A DNA stretch of 64,000 bases from Blautia_A aquisgranensis (GCF_040096615.1 NZ_JBBMEJ010000008.1:62001-126000), one strand, 5' to 3'; shown: positions 44,075-53,668, counted from the stretch's first letter. Program-made: numbers and translations. Notes: generated by a model not told the origin, from the letters alone.

Positions 44075-45442
44075 TCATCCTTCCAGAATATTGAAATTCA
44101 TAACCTTTGCGATCTTCTTGATCATCTTTGTATAATCACCGAAGATCAGTACCTGATGATGTCCGAATCCTGCCAGATTGTGCATGAATTCTCTTGCATC
44201 GTCCATCTGGATGTAATAGAACGGACTACAATAGGTATCTGCATACTCAGAGCGGATAACCTTACCTTTCTTGATACACATGGTATCACCTGCCGGGTTG
44301 AAACGTCCAAGTGTGATATAATCATCTTCATTCTCTGTGAAATCAACCTGAAGCTTGCCGCCAAATCCCTGACCTGTGAATGCCCAGAGCTTGTAAGCAA
44401 GAGGTTTTGTTCCGTAACCGTTCATCTGAAGTGCAGGCACTGCATGATGAATGCGGAGAAGCTCGTCTGTCTCATGATTCGGATTGCCCATGAATGCCGG
44501 ACGTTTTGCCGCATACTGCATGATCAGCATAGCCATCAGTGCATTCAGATCCTCCTCACATCCGCTTGGAATTCCCTCATCCTTCATAATGGAATGGCAC
44601 ATGCAAGGTGTAAATTTACGGTTCTGCGGAATCTCAGTCGTACACAGCTCATGGCATGCAGTTGAGAACGCGTTGCAGTCATAAATATCCATCATCTTTT
44701 TCGCTGCCAGATAATATTTCACATCATTGATGAACCAGTCTGTGTTCACCTGTGTATCGGTAGATCCTGCAATGATCTTATCTGCGATCGGTTTTGCTTC
44801 CTCATCGGTGATCTCATCCATATATTTGAAGATAGAAGTAAACGGAAGCTTCACTACCTCAAATCCATAACGTTTACGGAGAATCTCCGGATCACGGATC
44901 AGACTCTGAATTCCAAATGTAGGCTGTGAGCCGGCTGTCAGTACAAGTGCTCTTGTGTTACGAACCGCTTTTCTTACCCAGAGGATGTGCGCGATCTCAT
45001 TGACATCCTGAAGGTCCATACAGACATAAGCCTCTACTCCGATGGAACGGCAGTATGCTGCAAAATCAATTCCTTCGTTTCCATTCTGCCAGATGATCAC
45101 CGGCTTTCCAAATCTCTCCAGTTTTGGAATTCTCCATCCCATGCAAAGGAAGCAGTCGATCTCATCCACATTTTCCCCAATCTTTTCAAAAAGCTCTTTT
45201 TCAACAACAAAGGATTCGTTGTAACGGACATCCAGCGGCTCTGTGAATTCCACTTCATCAATAACACCCTTCAGTCCCTCCACCGAACTTCTGAATGCTT
45301 CATCTGCTGCTTTTGTCTCAGCTTCAACAGTCATATCCTCTTTATGTCCGGCACGACATGGTCCCTCCCAGAAATGTGTATGTGTCAGACATCCAACCAG
45401 CGGTTTCACTACAAGTTTCATATCCATTGCTTTCTGCTTCAT
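44075..45442 (-). CDS. L-fucose/L-arabinose isomerase-fold protein
   Basis: 455 residues of the FucI/AraA superfamily (COG2407-like). Visible: GCEEDLNALMAMLI with the presumed metal Glu/Asp, NPNHETDELLRIHHAVPA with a metal His, and NGYGTKPLAYKLW. Sugar isomerase activity is plausible, but this subgroup is poorly characterised. Start ATG 45442 behind GAGGG. Two TATAAT boxes lie upstream (45475-45470 and 45516-45511), without strong -35 boxes. Confidence 0.78.
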   Translation of the reverse strand: MKQKAMDMKLVVKPLVGCLTHTHFWEGPCRAGHKEDMTVEAETKAADEAFRSSVEGLKGVIDEVEFTEPLDVRYNESFVVEKELFEKIGENVDEIDCFLCMGWRIPKLERFGKPVIIWQNGNEGIDFAAYCRSIGVEAYVCMDLQDVNEIAHILWVRKAVRNTRALVLTAGSQPTFGIQSLIRDPEILRKRYGFEVVKLPFTSIFKYMDEITDEEAKPIADKIIAGSTDTQVNTDWFINDVKYYLAAKKMMDIYDCNAFSTACHELCTTEIPQNRKFTPCMCHSIMKDEGIPSGCEEDLNALMAMLIMQYAAKRPAFMGNPNHETDELLRIHHAVPALQMNGYGTKPLAYKLWAFTGQGFGGKLQVDFTENEDDYITLGRFNPAGDTMCIKKGKVIRSEYADTYCSPFYYIQMDDAREFMHNLAGFGHHQVLIFGDYTKMIKKIAKVMNFNILEG

Positions 45443-45637
45443 AACAAAAATCCCTCTCTTTTCGTTTACATTATACAGTTTGTAGTTGTTCCGTACACTC
45501 GATATATCCTATTATACTGTATGAATTTAGGAATTCCTCCTCATTCTTCCGAATAGTCTGTACTTTCTTACGATTTTTAGTGTTTTTTCACATATTTTAT
45601 TTTATTTTTCCTATCGATTTTATATGAAATATACAAT

Positions 45638-45721
45638 AAAAAATCACCAGGTACAACCTGTGTTCTGCAGCAATTCCAAAATTTATAAATGCTGCAATTT
45701 ACAAGCCGCACCTGGCGATTT
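45638..45721 (-). terminator. Terminator of the ABC exporter operon
   Basis: Near-perfect outer stem AAATCGCCAGGT / ACCTGGTGATTT with U-tract on the minus strand, an inner hairpin GCAGCA / TGCTGC, and a small side pair. Lies 80-160 bases after the last ABC gene. Confidence 0.75.
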
Positions 45722-45785
45722 CTGTTTTTAACTTATGCTTGTCACATCAATCGGACGTTCGGAATCCGCTTCGCTACTTCCTCAT

Positions 45786-45817
45786 GAACAAAAACAAGCT
45801 TACGCTTGTTTTTGTTC
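45786..45817. repeat. Perfect 14-bp hairpin with the ABC stop codon in its loop
   Basis: GAACAAAAACAAGC (45786-45799) pairs with GCTTGTTTTTGTTC (45804-45817); the 4-nt loop TTAC contains the complement of the TAA stop (45800-45802). The arm encodes the last residues, EQKQ. Confidence 0.85.
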
Positions 45818-47632
45818 GAACTGACTGTTATAAAGATCAGCATAGAATCCTTTTCTTGCCAGCAGTTCTTTGTGGTTGCCCTGCTCGATGATATCTCCAT
45901 CCTTCATAACAAGAATCAGGTCTGCGTCCTTAATCGTGGAAAGTCTGTGGGCGATAACAAAACTTGTTCTGCCCTTCATCAAATTATCCATGGCCTTCTG
46001 GATCTGCATCTCTGTTCTGGTATCAACAGAAGAAGTTGCCTCATCCAGGATCAGGATCTTATTGTCTGCAAGAATTGCCCTTGCGATCGTAAGCAGCTGC
46101 TTCTGTCCCTGGGAAACATTGCTGGTCTCCTCATCCAGAACCATCTGATAGCCGCCCGGCTGCTGCATGATAAAGTTGTGGATATGAGCCGCTTTTGCAG
46201 CTGCGATCACCTCTTCATCGGTTGCATCCAGACGTCCGTAACGGATGTTTTCCATAATGGTTCCAGAGAACAGCCAGGTATCCTGAAGCACCATTCCGAA
46301 CATCTCACGAAGATTACTTCTGTTGAAGTTTCGGATATCGTGTCCATCAACTTTGATACTTCCGCCATTCACATCATAGTAACGCATCAGCAGCTTGACC
46401 ATAGTAGTCTTTCCTGCTCCTGTAGGTCCTACGATCGCGATCTTCTGACCGTCATGAACCTCTGCGGAAAAATCATGTACAATGATCTTATCCGGATTAT
46501 AACCGAATTTTACATGGTCAAACTGTACATTACCTTCCAGTCCCTCAATGGAATCCGGATTCTCCGGCTGGAGTTCTTCCTCCGGCTCCTCCAGGAATTC
46601 AAATACACGCTCGGAAGCTGCTGCGGAAGACTGCAGAAGGTTCGTAACCTGCGCGATCTGCTGAATTGGCTGTGTAAAGTTACGGATGTACTGGAAAAAT
46701 GACTGGATATCACCAACCTCAATGGTTCCCTTGATGGCAAATACGCCACCAAGAAGTGCTACCATTACATACCCCAGGTTTCCTACAAACTGCATGATCG
46801 GCATCATCATACCGGAAAAGAACTGAGATTTCCATGCAGATTCATACAGTTTCTGATTATCATGCTCGAATTCTGCAAGAACATCTTTTTCTTTATTAAA
46901 AACTCTGACTACATCATGGCCACCGAAGTTCTCCTCAACCTGACCATTTACTTTTCCCAGATATTCCTGCTGTGCCTGGAAATATTTCTGGGAATGCTTC
47001 ATCACCTTGTTGATGATGAACATGGAGATTGGCAGGATCAGAAGAGCTGCCAGTGTCATCCATACATTGATGGAAAGCATCATGATGAATACACCGATCA
47101 GTGTAGTCACAGATGTGATTAGCTGTGTCATACTCTGGTTGATACTCATCTGCAGGGTATCCACATCATTGGTTACTCTGGAAAGGATCTCACCGTTTGT
47201 TCTGCTCTCAAAATATTTCATCGGAAGACGGTTGATTTTCTTTGAGATATCCTTTCGGAGATTATAAGTAACATCATTGGAAATTCCTGTCATTACAAAG
47301 CCCTGGATCAGGGAAAAGCATGCGCTTGCCAGGTAAAGTCCCAATGTCCACAGAAGGATCATACCGATCTTGTCAAAATCAATACCGCCTGTACCGTTTA
47401 CCTTTGCAACCAGACCTTTGTAGAGCTCTGTAGTCGCTTTTCCAAGGATCTTGGGACCTGCGATATTAAACGCAGTACCTGCCACTGCAAAGATAAACAT
47501 CAGGATAAAACGAATTTTATATCTTCCCATATAGCGGAACAGCTTTTTCATAGAGCCCTTGAAGTCCTTGGCTTTCTCTGTTGGCTGCATTCCGCGTCCG
47601 CCCATATGGCCTCTTCTTCTCTGCTGACTCAT
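45800..47632 (-). CDS. ABC exporter half-transporter, canonical ATPase site
   Basis: 610 residues: six membrane helices (~35-330) and an ATP-binding domain with Walker A GPTGAGKTT, signature SQGQKQLL and Walker B LILDEATSSVD with the catalytic Glu. Pairs with the upstream gene, whose equivalent Glu is Asp, forming an asymmetric heterodimer of the TM287/288 or LmrCD kind. ATGA overlap (47629-47632). N-terminus is rich in Arg/Gly (RRRGHMGGRG). Likely multidrug or peptide export, under the upstream MarR regulator. Confidence 0.9.
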   Translation of the reverse strand: MSQQRRRGHMGGRGMQPTEKAKDFKGSMKKLFRYMGRYKIRFILMFIFAVAGTAFNIAGPKILGKATTELYKGLVAKVNGTGGIDFDKIGMILLWTLGLYLASACFSLIQGFVMTGISNDVTYNLRKDISKKINRLPMKYFESRTNGEILSRVTNDVDTLQMSINQSMTQLITSVTTLIGVFIMMLSINVWMTLAALLILPISMFIINKVMKHSQKYFQAQQEYLGKVNGQVEENFGGHDVVRVFNKEKDVLAEFEHDNQKLYESAWKSQFFSGMMMPIMQFVGNLGYVMVALLGGVFAIKGTIEVGDIQSFFQYIRNFTQPIQQIAQVTNLLQSSAAASERVFEFLEEPEEELQPENPDSIEGLEGNVQFDHVKFGYNPDKIIVHDFSAEVHDGQKIAIVGPTGAGKTTMVKLLMRYYDVNGGSIKVDGHDIRNFNRSNLREMFGMVLQDTWLFSGTIMENIRYGRLDATDEEVIAAAKAAHIHNFIMQQPGGYQMVLDEETSNVSQGQKQLLTIARAILADNKILILDEATSSVDTRTEMQIQKAMDNLMKGRTSFVIAHRLSTIKDADLILVMKDGDIIEQGNHKELLARKGFYADLYNSQFEQKQA

Positions 47633-49791
47633 GCCAATTCCTCCTCTGATAACTGACTCATGGCAATCTGACGATATACCTCACAGGATTTCATCAGTTC
47701 TTTATGACTTCCGATTCCTGCCATATGACCATCATCCAGAACGATGATCTTATCTGCATTCAGAATCGTACTGATACGCTGCGCCACGATAATAGTTGTT
47801 GCTTCTTTTGTATGTTCTTTCAGTGCTTTTCGAAGTGTACTGTCTGTTTTGAAATCCAGTGCGGAAAAGCTGTCATCGAAGATAAAGATCTCCGGATCTT
47901 TCGCAATGGCTCTCGCAATGGAAAGTCTCTGCTTCTGTCCGCCGGAAACGTTGCTTCCGCCCTGAGCGATCGGAGAATCATAGCCTTCCGGCTTGGTATC
48001 GATAAACTCTGTAGCCTGGGCAACCTGAGCAGCTTTTTTCACTGCATCCTCAGAAATCTCTGTCTTTCCGTAACGGATATTGGAATCGATCGTTCCGGAG
48101 AAAAGCACTCCTTTCTGCGGAACATATCCGATCCGGTCACGGACATCCTTCTGTGTCATTTCACGGACATCTACTCCGTCAACCTTTACAGAACCATTTG
48201 TCACATCGTAGAAACGAGGAATCAGATTGATCAGGGTACTCTTACCGCTTCCTGTACTTCCGATGATCGCTACTGTCTCACCTTTTTCTGCTTTAAAGGA
48301 AATATCGGTGATAACGTTCTCACCGGCTTCCGGATATGCAAAACTTACATGGTCAAATTCTACAGTTCCTTTTACATTTTCGGACGGCTGTACCGGATTC
48401 TCCGGATCATGAACACTGACTTCTGTCTCAAGTACTTCATTGATACGACGTGCAGATACATTTGCTCTCGGAAGCATAATAGACATGGCTGTGATCATCA
48501 GGAATGACATGATGATCTGCATTGCATACTGGATAAATGCCATTACATCACCAACCTGCATACTTCCGTTATCTACTGCATAAGAACCGCTGTAAATGAT
48601 CAGCACGGAAATTCCGTTCATGATCAGCATCATTACAGGCATCATAAATGTCATACAACGGTTAACAAAGAGGTTGGTTTTTGTAAGAGTCATATTTGCC
48701 TCTTCAAAACGCTCCTCCTCATGTTTCTCACGGCTGAATGCACGGATAACCGGAATACCGGTAAGGATCTCACGGGTTACCAGGTTCAGTTTATCTACCA
48801 TGGTCTGTAGTGCTGTAAATTTCGGCATTGCGATCTTAAACAGCAGGATCATAAATGCTAGGATCAAAACTACGGCAACAGCCAGGATCCATGTCATGGA
48901 AGAATCTGTCTTCAATACCTTCAGTACACCGCCGATTCCAAGGATCGGCGCATAAAGAACGATACGGAACATCATGGACATTACCTGCTGGATCTGCTGG
49001 ATATCATTAGTACAGCGGGTAATGAGAGATGCCGTTGAGAATTTATGATATTCTCTGCTGGAAAAACCGATAACCTTGTTGTACACCATTCCACGAAGAT
49101 CATGGCCAAGGGAAGCGGCCACTCTTGCGGAAAGAAATACCACACACACCGCAGCCATCATTGTTACCAGAGCCATCAGTACCATGCGGATGCCTGTAGA
49201 CTTCATATAATCCATCTGAATGGCATCTACATCCTCTCCCATAGCTTCATACTCTGCACGAACGTAGGAAACACCTGCCTGTGTAATAATGGATTCCTGC
49301 ATCTTATCGATCTTCTCACTGACCTGCTCCTTCATGGCAGATAATGCCTCTTTCGGCATCTGTGCAAGAGCAGTGAGCGGATCAACACCTTCCGGAATTC
49401 CCATCTTTGCAAGTGCTGCTTTTGTTTCTTCGCTGTCGGATGTGAACGTGGAAACGATCACCATCGGTTTGCCGAAAATAGAATTCAGTTCCTCTCTGTC
49501 ATCTGCGGAAATCTTATCTTTTAATACAAGCTCATCTCCGTCTTCTTCATAAAACTTATCAACAGTTTTTGCATCATCGTCATCCATAAACAGCTTCAGA
49601 CTGTCCATAGATGTTTTTCTGATCTTCTCAGGAACACTGTCTTCAATACCGTTCTGCTGAATTCCCACATTGATGATATTGGATGTGTAATTCGGCAGAG
49701 ACAGATCACAGTATGCCTGGAGAAAAAGAAGCGCGATGATGATCACAATGTAACCTGCTGACTTTTTCAGATACTTCATCAGTTTGATCAC
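47629..49791 (-). CDS. ABC exporter half-transporter with large extracellular insert and degenerate Walker B
   Basis: 720 residues. After the first helix (~12-30) there is an insert of about 160 acidic residues before helix 2, predicted outside the cell. The ATPase has Walker A GSTGSGKST, signature SGGQKQRL and Walker B FIFDDSFSALD, where Asp replaces the catalytic Glu. The degenerate site predicts one active and one regulatory nucleotide site in the pair. Gene order marR-abcA-abcB on one strand. Confidence 0.9.
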   Translation of the reverse strand: MIKLMKYLKKSAGYIVIIIALLFLQAYCDLSLPNYTSNIINVGIQQNGIEDSVPEKIRKTSMDSLKLFMDDDDAKTVDKFYEEDGDELVLKDKISADDREELNSIFGKPMVIVSTFTSDSEETKAALAKMGIPEGVDPLTALAQMPKEALSAMKEQVSEKIDKMQESIITQAGVSYVRAEYEAMGEDVDAIQMDYMKSTGIRMVLMALVTMMAAVCVVFLSARVAASLGHDLRGMVYNKVIGFSSREYHKFSTASLITRCTNDIQQIQQVMSMMFRIVLYAPILGIGGVLKVLKTDSSMTWILAVAVVLILAFMILLFKIAMPKFTALQTMVDKLNLVTREILTGIPVIRAFSREKHEEERFEEANMTLTKTNLFVNRCMTFMMPVMMLIMNGISVLIIYSGSYAVDNGSMQVGDVMAFIQYAMQIIMSFLMITAMSIMLPRANVSARRINEVLETEVSVHDPENPVQPSENVKGTVEFDHVSFAYPEAGENVITDISFKAEKGETVAIIGSTGSGKSTLINLIPRFYDVTNGSVKVDGVDVREMTQKDVRDRIGYVPQKGVLFSGTIDSNIRYGKTEISEDAVKKAAQVAQATEFIDTKPEGYDSPIAQGGSNVSGGQKQRLSIARAIAKDPEIFIFDDSFSALDFKTDSTLRKALKEHTKEATTIIVAQRISTILNADKIIVLDDGHMAGIGSHKELMKSCEVYRQIAMSQLSEEELA

Positions 49792-49850
49792 GTTTCTGTT
49801 CCTTCCTTTCTGTCATACAATATTTTTCATTACTTTGTTTCTTCCAGATT

Positions 49851-50309
49851 TTATTCCGGCTGTATCTTATCTATATTTTCCAGAATCTGTTTCAGAAATC
49901 TCCGAAGAAGGCATTGTTCTGTTTCACTGAAGCCTTCCAGCATCACAGATTCATTCTCTCGGATTCGCTGTAATGCCCTGGCTTTCGTTTCTTTGCCCTT
50001 CTCAGTCAGATAAATCCTGGCTATACGCTGATCCTTCTCATCTGGTTTCTTATAAAGAAACCCTGCTTTCTCCAGTCTCTGTACTGAGACCGTTACTGTC
50101 GGCGGCTTGATTCTCAGGATCTCCGCCAGCTCCTTCTGGCTTAAACCTTCCTTCTTGGAAACCATCCCCAGAACCGGAATCTGTCCCGGATAAATTCCAA
50201 GTCCCTGCATCTGCCCGAAGCATTTCGCCATAAAATAGCGGTCCACCTTCATAAACAGAGACAAAAGACTATTTTCTTTTCCCTTCTCATCTTCCTCCTC
50301 ACAAAACAC
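49851..50309 (-). CDS. MarR-family repressor
   Basis: 152 residues with the winged-helix core LSQKELAEILRIKPPTVTVSVQRLEKAGFLYK and RIARIYLTEKGKE. Start is a GTG at 50309, seven bases after AGGAG; no ATG start is in frame. It sits 59 bases upstream of the ABC exporter genes and probably represses both them and itself, releasing on a ligand. Operator-like dyads are at 50349-50362 and 50471-50482. Confidence 0.9.
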   Translation of the reverse strand: MFCEEEDEKGKENSLLSLFMKVDRYFMAKCFGQMQGLGIYPGQIPVLGMVSKKEGLSQKELAEILRIKPPTVTVSVQRLEKAGFLYKKPDEKDQRIARIYLTEKGKETKARALQRIRENESVMLEGFSETEQCLLRRFLKQILENIDKIQPE

Positions 50310-50348
50310 GACATCACTCCTCTCTTACTCCGATCCGAATTCATTTAA

Positions 50349-50362
50349 TTAGTCGGCTAACT
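50349..50362. promoter_or_regulatory. Putative MarR operator 1
   Basis: Dyad TTAG-TCGG-CTAA (50349-50360) just downstream of a likely -10 (TATTAT) for marR. A related sequence, GTCGGACTAACT, is at 50471-50482. Confidence 0.6.
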
Positions 50363-50502
50363 ATATATAATATACATCTGCACAAAAAATACAACTGTTT
50401 TTTGTGAATTTCACACTTTTTTTAGATTTATAAATTCTTAAAATAGAATTCCTATTATCTATATTCTTTTGTCGGACTAACTTTTTATTTCCCTGCACAC
50501 AG

Positions 50503-50558
50503 CAAAAAAATCCATGTTCCATAAGTTCACATCACTTATAGAACATGGATTTTCTTTT
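50503..50558. terminator. Terminator of the DUF4250 gene
   Basis: Near-perfect 17-bp hairpin, ATCCATGTTCCATAAGT pairing with ACTTATAGAACATGGAT, with A- and T-tracts on both sides. Confidence 0.88.
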
Positions 50559-50564
50559 CGCTTC

Positions 50565-50738
50565 TTAGACAAACTGGTTCGCAGCCGGATCATACACATA
50601 ATCGATTGACGCAAGCTTTTCCTCCAGCTCTTTTCTGTCGGCATTTTTATCTTCGCAGAACGCATCCAGCGAACCGTAAAAATCTCTCAGCTGTGTATTC
50701 ATATAGCTCAAAAGCATTACCGGATCCTTTGGTATCAT
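50565..50738 (-). CDS. DUF4250 small protein
   Basis: 57-residue protein beginning MIPKDPVMLLSYMNTQLRDFYGSLDAFC and ending DYVYDPAANQFV, the recognisable DUF4250 pattern of Clostridia. No function is known. ATG 50738 is behind AAGGAT; the frame extends upstream but without a good ribosome site. Monocistronic with its own terminator. Confidence 0.8.
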   Translation of the reverse strand: MIPKDPVMLLSYMNTQLRDFYGSLDAFCEDKNADRKELEEKLASIDYVYDPAANQFV

Positions 50739-50830
50739 AATTTTTTCCATCCTTTTCCTGATATTTTCTGATAGCATTACTATCTTACCAATATTCGATT
50801 TTGTCAAGTAGTCAAAAGATTTTTGCTTTC

Positions 50831-50901
50831 ACAAAAAAGAACTGCCAGGCTCTGATCTTTCATCCAAAGATGAATTCTGATCAGAACTGACAGTTCTTTT
50901 A
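50831..50901 (-). terminator. Terminator of clpB
   Basis: Long imperfect hairpin, AAAAGAACTG...CAGTTCTTTT outer stem with inner GATC-containing pairs; T-tract on the minus strand. Confidence 0.75.
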
Positions 50902-50961
50902 TTTGTCAATCTATATTTTCATTGAATCAAGGAGTTACTTTCTTTGACCAGGTACTTCTGA

Positions 50962-53544
50962 TCATTTCGTGCTGACAGTAAACTCTCCATCCTTCACATC
51001 CAGAATGATGGTATCACCGGCATGTACATCACCGGAAAGGATCTTCTTTGCAGTCAGTGTTTCCACATAATTCTGCAGATAACGCTTCAGCGGACGTGCA
51101 CCGTAAACCGGATCATATCCGTTATCCACTACCATCTGTTTCGCTGCATCCGTAAGCTCCAGGGAAAGCTCCTGGTCAGCCAGACGGTCACTGAGTTCTT
51201 TTACCATAAGATCTACGATCTTGCCTACATTATCCTTGGTCAGCGGCTTGAACATGATGATCTCATCCAGACGGTTCAGAAACTCCGGACGAAAGTGTCC
51301 ACGGAGATCTGCCATAACTTGCTCCTGTGCCTCCGGCTTGATATCACCTTTCTCATCAATACCATCTAGCAGATACGGCGAACCGATATTCGAGGTCATG
51401 ATCAGAATCGTATTCTTAAAGTCAACGGTACGGCCCTGAGAATCTGTGATACGTCCGTCATCCAGCACCTGAAGAAGTACGTTAAATACATCCGGATGTG
51501 CCTTCTCGATTTCATCAAAGAGTACAACACTGTACGGTTTTCTTCGAACAGCCTCAGTCAGCTGACCGCCTTCTTCATATCCTACATATCCTGGAGGCGC
51601 TCCGATCAGACGGGACACGGAATATTTCTCCATGTACTCACTCATATCAATACGAACCATGTTCTGCTCATCGTCAAACAGTGTGGCAGCCAGAGTCTTG
51701 GCAAGCTCTGTTTTACCAACACCGGTTGGTCCAAGGAACAGGAAAGAACCGATTGGCTTCGTAGGATCCTTGATACCTGCTTTTGAACGAAGGATGGCAT
51801 CTGTTACAAGACGTACACCTTCATCCTGACCTACTACACGTTTATGCAGTTCATCCTCAAGACCCAGAAGCTTCGTTCTCTCACCTTCTGTCAGCTTGGT
51901 TACCGGAATACCGGTCCATCTGGAAATAATACGCGCAATCTCATCATCAGTAACAGCCTCATGTACCAGGCTTCTGTCACTTTCTTTGACCTGCTTCTCC
52001 TCTACTTCCAGCTGCTGCTGAAGCTTCGGCAGCTCACCATACTGCAGCTCTGCTGCCTTTTCCAGATCGTAGTTCTGTTTTGCTTTCTGGATCTGTTTAT
52101 TGATATCCTCGATCTGCTCACGTAATTTCTGAAGCTTCTCTACGGAATGTTTCTCATTATCCCACTGAGCTTTCTGTGCATTAAAAGTATCTCGTAACTC
52201 TGCCAGCTCTTTCTGCAGATCCTCCAGTCGCTCTTTGCTGAGATTATCAGTTTCTTTCTTAAGAGCAGATTCCTCGATCTCCAGCTGCATGATCTTACGT
52301 CTCTGCTCATCCAGCTCTGTCGGCATGGAATCCAGTTCTGTCTTGATCAGTGCACAGGCCTCGTCTACAAGGTCAATGGCCTTATCCGGAAGAAAACGGT
52401 CTGTGATATATCTGTGTGAAAGGGTAGCTGCTGCAACCAGTGCACTGTCTGTAATCTTAACGCCGTGGAATACCTCGTATCTCTCCTTCAATCCACGAAG
52501 AATAGAAATGGTATCCTCAACCGTAGGCTCATTTACCATAACCGGCTGGAAACGACGTGCAAGTGCAGCATCCTTCTCAATATACTGACGGTACTCATCC
52601 AGAGTTGTAGCACCAATACAGTGAAGCTCACCTCTTGCCAGCATAGGCTTCAGCATGTTTCCTGCATCCATGGCACCATCTGTCTTACCTGCACCAACGA
52701 TCAGATGAAGCTCATCGATGAACAGAATAATCTGTCCTTCGCTCTTCTTCACCTCTTCCAGTACCGCTTTCAGACGTTCCTCAAACTCACCACGATATTT
52801 GGCGCCGGCAACCAGTGCACCCATATCCAGTGCAAAAATCTTCTTATTCTTAAGGCCTTCCGGTACGTCCCCTGCCACAATACGCTGTGCCAGTCCCTCA
52901 ATGGCTGCTGTCTTACCGACACCAGGCTCACCGATGAGAACTGGGTTATTCTTGGTTTTACGGGAAAGGATACGGATGATGTTTCGGATCTCCGCATCAC
53001 GTCCGATCACCGGATCCAGCTTCTGGTTCTTCGCCTTCTCTACCAGATCCTCGCCGTATTTATTCAAAGTATCATAGGTTGCCTCCGGGTTGTCACTGAC
53101 AACTCTCTGGTTTCCTCTGACTGTAGAAAGTGCCTGAAGAAAACGCTCTCTGGTGATTCCAAACTCATCAAAGATCTTCTTCATACTGGGGCTTGGATAT
53201 CTCAGCATGGAAAGAAACAGATGCTCAACAGAGACATACTCATCTCCCATAGCCTTGGCTTCATCCTCCGCACTGACCAGTGCCTTGTTCAGATACTGAC
53301 CGAAACGAAGTTCTCCACCCTGAACCTTAACCTTGGCATCCAGAGCTTTCTTAACAGTGTCAACAAAATATTCCTTCTGAATCTCCATCTTCTCGATCAA
53401 TTTGAGAATCAGGCTGTCTTCCTGTGTAAGTAATGTATACAGAAGGTGTTCTTCCTCGATCTCCTGGTTGCCATATTCGTAAGCAACCTTCTCCAGATCC
53501 TGGACAGCCTGTACGGATTTCTGTGTAAATTTACTGATATTCAT
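50962..53544 (-). CDS. clpB: ATP-dependent disaggregase ClpB
   Basis: 860-residue Hsp104/ClpB. N domain (residues 1-140), NBD1 with GEPGVGKTAAIEGLA (~205) and FIDELHLIVGAGKTDGAMD, middle-domain coiled coil (~400-530), NBD2 with GPTGVGKTELAKTLA (~605) and EYMEKYSVSRLIGAPPGYVGYEEGG. The presence of the M domain separates it from ClpC/ClpA. Works with DnaK to rescue aggregated proteins after stress. Promoter overlapped by a CIRCE element, hence HrcA control. Confidence 0.97.
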   Translation of the reverse strand: MNISKFTQKSVQAVQDLEKVAYEYGNQEIEEEHLLYTLLTQEDSLILKLIEKMEIQKEYFVDTVKKALDAKVKVQGGELRFGQYLNKALVSAEDEAKAMGDEYVSVEHLFLSMLRYPSPSMKKIFDEFGITRERFLQALSTVRGNQRVVSDNPEATYDTLNKYGEDLVEKAKNQKLDPVIGRDAEIRNIIRILSRKTKNNPVLIGEPGVGKTAAIEGLAQRIVAGDVPEGLKNKKIFALDMGALVAGAKYRGEFEERLKAVLEEVKKSEGQIILFIDELHLIVGAGKTDGAMDAGNMLKPMLARGELHCIGATTLDEYRQYIEKDAALARRFQPVMVNEPTVEDTISILRGLKERYEVFHGVKITDSALVAAATLSHRYITDRFLPDKAIDLVDEACALIKTELDSMPTELDEQRRKIMQLEIEESALKKETDNLSKERLEDLQKELAELRDTFNAQKAQWDNEKHSVEKLQKLREQIEDINKQIQKAKQNYDLEKAAELQYGELPKLQQQLEVEEKQVKESDRSLVHEAVTDDEIARIISRWTGIPVTKLTEGERTKLLGLEDELHKRVVGQDEGVRLVTDAILRSKAGIKDPTKPIGSFLFLGPTGVGKTELAKTLAATLFDDEQNMVRIDMSEYMEKYSVSRLIGAPPGYVGYEEGGQLTEAVRRKPYSVVLFDEIEKAHPDVFNVLLQVLDDGRITDSQGRTVDFKNTILIMTSNIGSPYLLDGIDEKGDIKPEAQEQVMADLRGHFRPEFLNRLDEIIMFKPLTKDNVGKIVDLMVKELSDRLADQELSLELTDAAKQMVVDNGYDPVYGARPLKRYLQNYVETLTAKKILSGDVHAGDTIILDVKDGEFTVSTK

Positions 53545-53568
53545 AGGCTTTCCTCCTATTCTATGAAA

Positions 53569-53600
53569 AGCATTTCCGGCACTTTCGTTTCGGAAATGCT
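53569..53600 (-). repeat. Leader hairpin of clpB
   Basis: 10-bp stem AGCATTTCCG / CGGAAATGCT with a 12-nt loop between promoter and ribosome site; role unknown. Confidence 0.6.
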
Positions 53601-53625
53601 GTAGCTTTTTTCTTGTTCTAGGAGA

Positions 53626-53668
53626 AATATAACACTATTTGTTAGCACTGTCAAGAGGTGAGTGCTAA
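53626..53668 (-). promoter_or_regulatory. clpB promoter with CIRCE element (HrcA site)
   Basis: CIRCE at 53642-53668: TTAGCACTG-N9-GAGTGCTAA, one mismatch to the consensus TTAGCACTC-N9-GAGTGCTAA. Promoter TTGACA (53654-53649) and TATATT (53631-53626), 17-bp spacing; the -35 box lies inside CIRCE. Confidence 0.92.

Noticed and set aside
45443..45799. Hidden small gene in the 357-bp gap before the isomerase-fold gene
   Set aside because: It holds the isomerase promoter boxes, an AT-rich stretch and the ABC operon terminator; no open frame with a ribosome site was found.
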